From the NCBI RefSeq assembly GCF_023101765.2, contig NC_064225.1, positions 4,960,001-5,024,000 of the forward strand: 64,000 nucleotides of DNA, in the 5' to 3' direction. Of this stretch, positions 59,791-64,000 are shown piece after piece. This stretch comes from Spodoptera frugiperda. Taxonomy: Eukaryota > Arthropoda > Insecta > Lepidoptera > Noctuidae. The position numbers and the translations under genes were made by a program. A model generated the notes under the pieces. It did no database searches. It was given only the letters and a program-made list of their open reading frames with translations, and was not told the origin of the DNA. The number at the start of each line of letters is the position of its first letter. Position 1 is the stretch's first letter.

Positions 59791-62700
59791 AAGAATAATG
59801 ATGGTGCAATTTCATCTTAAGTCCACTTACGTCTTTTCGGAAACAATGCGAAATGAACTGACCAATAATAATGGTCCTGACAGCTGTGTCGTATCTGTAA
59901 TTGATACTGTAGTAAAGTAATTGGATTGTTGCGTAATTTTCGGTTGGTATTTAGGGAATTACATCGTAATTGATTATTGTAGTACGTGTGGTTTTGGATG
60001 TGGTTAGTTCAGTACGTGTGGTGGAGACTGAATGGCTCCGGAATGGAAGTTTGAAAGTTAATTGTTATTAGTTCTTCACATTATATGTCTTATTTAATTA
60101 GGTAGATAATAAGTTGTTTCATAATGATAATATTCTACTATGCAGAACTATATACATTTGTTATTTTTGTTAATTACTTAGCGAGGATGCTTTCAATACT
60201 AGTTCATTCATTTCATTGTTTACCTGTCTAGACGTTTACTAAGAGAGTAGGTAAGTAATAAAGTCACAGAGATCTTTAGCAAATACTGCATAGCATGTAA
60301 TTAATATATTCCATAACATGTAATTAATATAATCCAGTAACATACTATCCGCCAAAAACAAAAATCTATCTGCAAATCGTAATACAATCACTATTCTAAC
60401 CTTTTATGCATAAAAACACTTTACTACACATTAATTCAACAAGCAACATAACCAGTGTTCACTTGCACCATTTATGGCTATAAATCACTTGTGTATGTAT
60501 TCATTAAATCAACCCCTAGCCTCGAGGCACCCCTAACTCGACCCCCAACACCGATACACCGACCGAATGCCATCAACCGTAATATCATAATTAAAGTGAC
60601 ATAAAAAATAATTATAAACGTTTTGTGCGCGATTGTACTTCATGCCTCTAAGTTATAGCCCAAGGAATAACATTTTCGATATAAATTTTTAAAACTACGT
60701 TTAGTATGTCATATTCGGTAACAAAGTTCTTTTTTTTTAAAGGGGTTTTTAATATTTTCAGTTTTTAGAATAAGTTATATCCCTTGGTCACACGATTTTT
60801 GTGAAGATTTAATTAGTTTGAGTAAAAATCTTGTTATTTTTTTTGTGACTTTGGTTGGCACGCTAGATTTAGCGGGTGGTTACTTATTCCACTAAAGGAT
60901 TGGACAAAAGTGCGGATGGTGTGAATATACATTAAGCAGAGCAGTGTAGGGCAAAGCTGACTAGTTCTGCCCGCAGCTTAATGAGATAAAAATAAGACCC
61001 TGTATTATTCCAGATTCCAAATTTCCAATACGTGCGATTACGTTGCGACGAAGAAAAAGACAGTTGTTTAGAACTATATAGAAATAGAGTGTGTTTTATG
61101 CTTAACCCGTAGTATGCTGGAGTATAGATCTACGCAAGACATAATGAGTTTTCTATTGTGTCTCATATACCGACAGACGACAGGTTAACCTATTTATTTC
61201 TTCTTTCTTAAAACGATAATAAAGCTATATATTTATTTTTATTATTAAGTAGTAATTATTGCATAAAATTAATTGTTTTATTTCACATTTCCGTCACGGT
61301 TTTGTTTGTAACGCGAGTAGATCTCGGAGTGGTTACAACAATAGCGCCTGGTCACGGAAGGCTATAACTTGTTCGAATTATAATCATACATTATGTTTCG
61401 TTATTATGCTTACTCGAATAGGGATGATGACGGGGTATGAAAATTAAAAATCTATTTAGTCCGTCGGTTAGGTAATGAAAAAATATTAGACGCGTATTTT
61501 TTATATTGTCATAAAAGATAACAATACTTAGATAAAACGAATCAAAGTTTAGGAGTGGGAGCAAATACGTCATTTCTACGTATAAAACGTACCTTGAATC
61601 TACCTAGAAGCCTATCCGTGAACCGAATCATGGAATTCGGTACGTAGGCTATTTGATCTACCTATAGATGTCAGATGACTGCAGTCCAACTCCAGCCTTC
61701 ATTAAGTATCTAATAATGACTTTTGATTACAATTGTCTGAATATTTATTATGGCAAAAAGTCTTCTATACAAAACGACCCCCCTTTACATAAACTTCATT
61801 GAACCTTTAGAGAGATGATGAGACCTCAAAGATGAGAGCTTTCATTACCTTCTCAGTCCTGACAAATTAGCGTCAAATTAAGACTCGCGTCTCTAAGAAC
61901 AGCAGCCGCGCAGCTGTCTCGTCTTAATAACTGCAAGGGATGTAATTTTCTGCACCGTTCGAACCCTCGAGGCTGCAAATTAGGTCCTAACATCTCACAC
62001 CTTAACACTCTCATTTGAACACTTTTCGCAAATTTGACAATAACTACTGTTAGTTGACACCATACGCCGAGCCGACGGGTATCGCCCGCAAGCAGAATTA
62101 CGACAAACTATCTATTACAGTCCAAAAACTAAGCCTCACTTAACAATTCAAACTAAACTATATTCTCTGAACCGCAAATATAACTTTGTAAAACACCAGA
62201 CATCCTCTCGCTTTCGTCAAATTCTTTGCTTTAATAGCAGAGAACGATTCATTTAAGGTGTTTTGCCTCACATTTGGTGCTAAGTGCGCCGAATTACAGG
62301 GCGAATGCGTACAAAAGTGCGAAAATTGGGTGCTAAAAGTGCGAGCTGGTGATTACAGGCTCGTTATGTTCAGACGAAGTGTGGAGAACACGCGACCAAT
62401 GGAATCGAAACCGATACTTTGATTACAGTAGCTGAAGGAAGCACGACTTAGCGCTAAGTAACTTAAATTATTGTGAAGGCACCGCTTTCTGAAGAAAGGG
62501 TTTTAACGATGGAAATAATGAGCAGTGAACAGTAGCGTATGAAAGAAAAAATCGGTGAAATTATTTTACAAACTTTGACTGACATTTTACATTTATTAAG
62601 ACTGGACGAAATAGTGTTAAGAAAACAATTAAATTAGTTTAAAACTAGTAAATGAAAAAAAAACGACTTTTGAAGCTCTTTATGCTCAGCAGAACATTTT

Positions 62701-63204
62701 TATAGACATCAACTTTAACACACTTTACTATCACATTTCAGAAGCGAAACCCAAAGAATATAGAGCAAGAAACCTCTAAACCGCGATAACATAACAACAA
62801 GCCTTTAATACAATCGTATATGTCACAAGTAATCCTAAAATTATAACATGTTACGTTTAAATACAGTATTAACACGAGTCTAGCCGACTAAACGGTTTAG
62901 TCCAGCCCCCGCTTGATTTTTACGACACTTCCACACATAAAACTCAGTAAATAGCTTAATAAATATACTGAACGTTTATATTTCTAACTAGTGCGGCTAC
63001 TTGGGTTCGTTTGGTTTCGTATTTTTATAATAGAAAACAACATTTCTGTTAAAAATAAAAGAGAAATAATAATAAAATACTTAAAAAACTGCAAACATTT
63101 TCATGTTTACAAAAGAGATTTTGAGCAAAATAGAATAGAGTTTCTTTGAGATTAGTAATGTTTTTCTACATTTTATACAGTAAAAGGGTAAGGGTAAAAG
63201 AGAG
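59791..63204. other. upstream flank, unassigned
   Basis: AT-rich except a mixed-composition block at 61850-62100 with GCCGCGCAGCTGTCTCG (E-box CAGCTG). Frames at 61259-61447 and 61391-61573 overlap on opposite strands without support. Confidence 0.38.
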
Positions 63205-63275
63205 GCTATCAGATCATCTGATGGTAAGTTATAGTCACCCATAGACACGCACAACACAAAAGGTGCTGTTCCAAG
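63205..63275 (-). repeat. family C repeat fragment
   Basis: CATCTGATGGTAAGTTATAG then CACCCATAGACACGCACAAC follow the family C order. Confidence 0.5.
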
Positions 63276-63762
63276 TTTTTTGTTTAAACATTGTTCCACA
63301 CTAACATATGAACAAATTCTTTTACATGCATAACACACCCAGATATAGTATATGACATATATGTACATTTATCGGTGCATATAACGTTTATAAGATTGAC
63401 CAGTCAACAAGGATTGTAGCGAGGTTGACTGTCTAGGGCGCGGCCTGAATAAATTGACCGATTTCATAATAACGTGGTAAATAATAAATCAATCGACTCA
63501 TTTATGCATAGTTTACTTTAATAGGACTTGATATAATGTATTATATGTTATTGTATAACTCGATTTATCTTTATGTTAAAAGTTGTGTGAAATTTTCTTC
63601 GATCCTAAGGACCAAAAACTGCAATGAATTTGGTCCTTTGAGTGCCTAGTGATATTTTTTTAAATAAATATTATATTACCATTGAAGAGGTATTAGGCCA
63701 ATGCGCCATTATAATAAGAGACGTATGATATAAATAAATAGCATAACGTGGGGTTTTATATT
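63276..63762. other. upstream flank, AT-rich
   Basis: Two motif copies at 63606-63614 and 63631-63639. No gene seen. Confidence 0.4.
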
Positions 63763-63962
63763 TTACTAATATTATAAATGCGAATGTTTATGAGTTTGTA
63801 TATTAGTGTGTAAATGTCTATGTCTATGTTTGTTACTCAATCACGTCAAAATGGCTGAAGGGAACAGAATAAATTGAAACAGGAATAGATTATGGTCTGG
63901 AATAACACATAGGCATTTATCCCACCGGAACGCGTACGAAGCCGCAAGCAGAAGCTAGTTTA
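63763..63962 (+). repeat. RTE-like non-autonomous repeat
   Basis: TACTAATATTATAAATGCGA start, CACATAGGCATTTATCCCAC middle and GCAGAAGCTAGTTTAA end, the classic layout of a common lepidopteran repeat. Confidence 0.72.
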
Positions 63963-64000
63963 ACATATACCATCCACAGAGTAAAGGTATGAGCTTAATT

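Overview
The window is AT-rich animal nuclear DNA with spliced genes, long introns and many dispersed repeats. The repeat families, including three SINE-like types with target-site duplications, and the protein sequences point to a moth. I think a noctuid is most likely, but that rests on remembered repeat families and not on a search.

The main gene is the Pax family transcription factor Pox neuro (Poxn), on the minus strand, with four coding exons. A 13-nt first coding exon (46206-46218) encodes the start MPHT plus one base of Gly5. Exon 2 (30009-30229) carries the N-terminal half of the paired domain, exon 3 (6697-6898) the C-terminal half, and exon 4 (4605-5278) the tail and stop. Intron phases (1, 0, 1) and GT-AG sites agree at every junction and give a 369-residue protein. 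Introns are about 16.0 kb, 23.1 kb and 1.4 kb, so the locus covers at least 41.6 kb, and 46236-64000 is upstream flank.

A second, small gene lies inside Poxn intron 1 on the opposite strand. Its two coding exons (40274-40373 and 41011-41189) join in phase to give a 92-residue basic protein that I do not recognise. Neither of its exons holds a long ATG-initiated open frame in the right reading frame, so simple ORF scans miss it.

The rest is intronic or flanking DNA. It holds SINEs, LINE 3' ends, two elements with long terminal inverted repeats (11273-12014 and 37587-38374), hairpin repeats, a few simple repeats, and GC-richer islands that may be regulatory (for example 12360-12620, 16385-16620, 23280-23400, 28310-28480, 33715-33840, 43390-43560, 47130-47275, 58440-58520).

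The most unusual signal is a short dispersed motif, TGGTCCTTT and its complement AAAGGACCA. It occurs 12 times exactly, plus close variants, between 26.3 and 63.7 kb, and not once in the first 26 kb. One copy lies 41 bp from a strong CTCF-like site. No tRNA, rRNA, CRISPR or prokaryotic features were seen.
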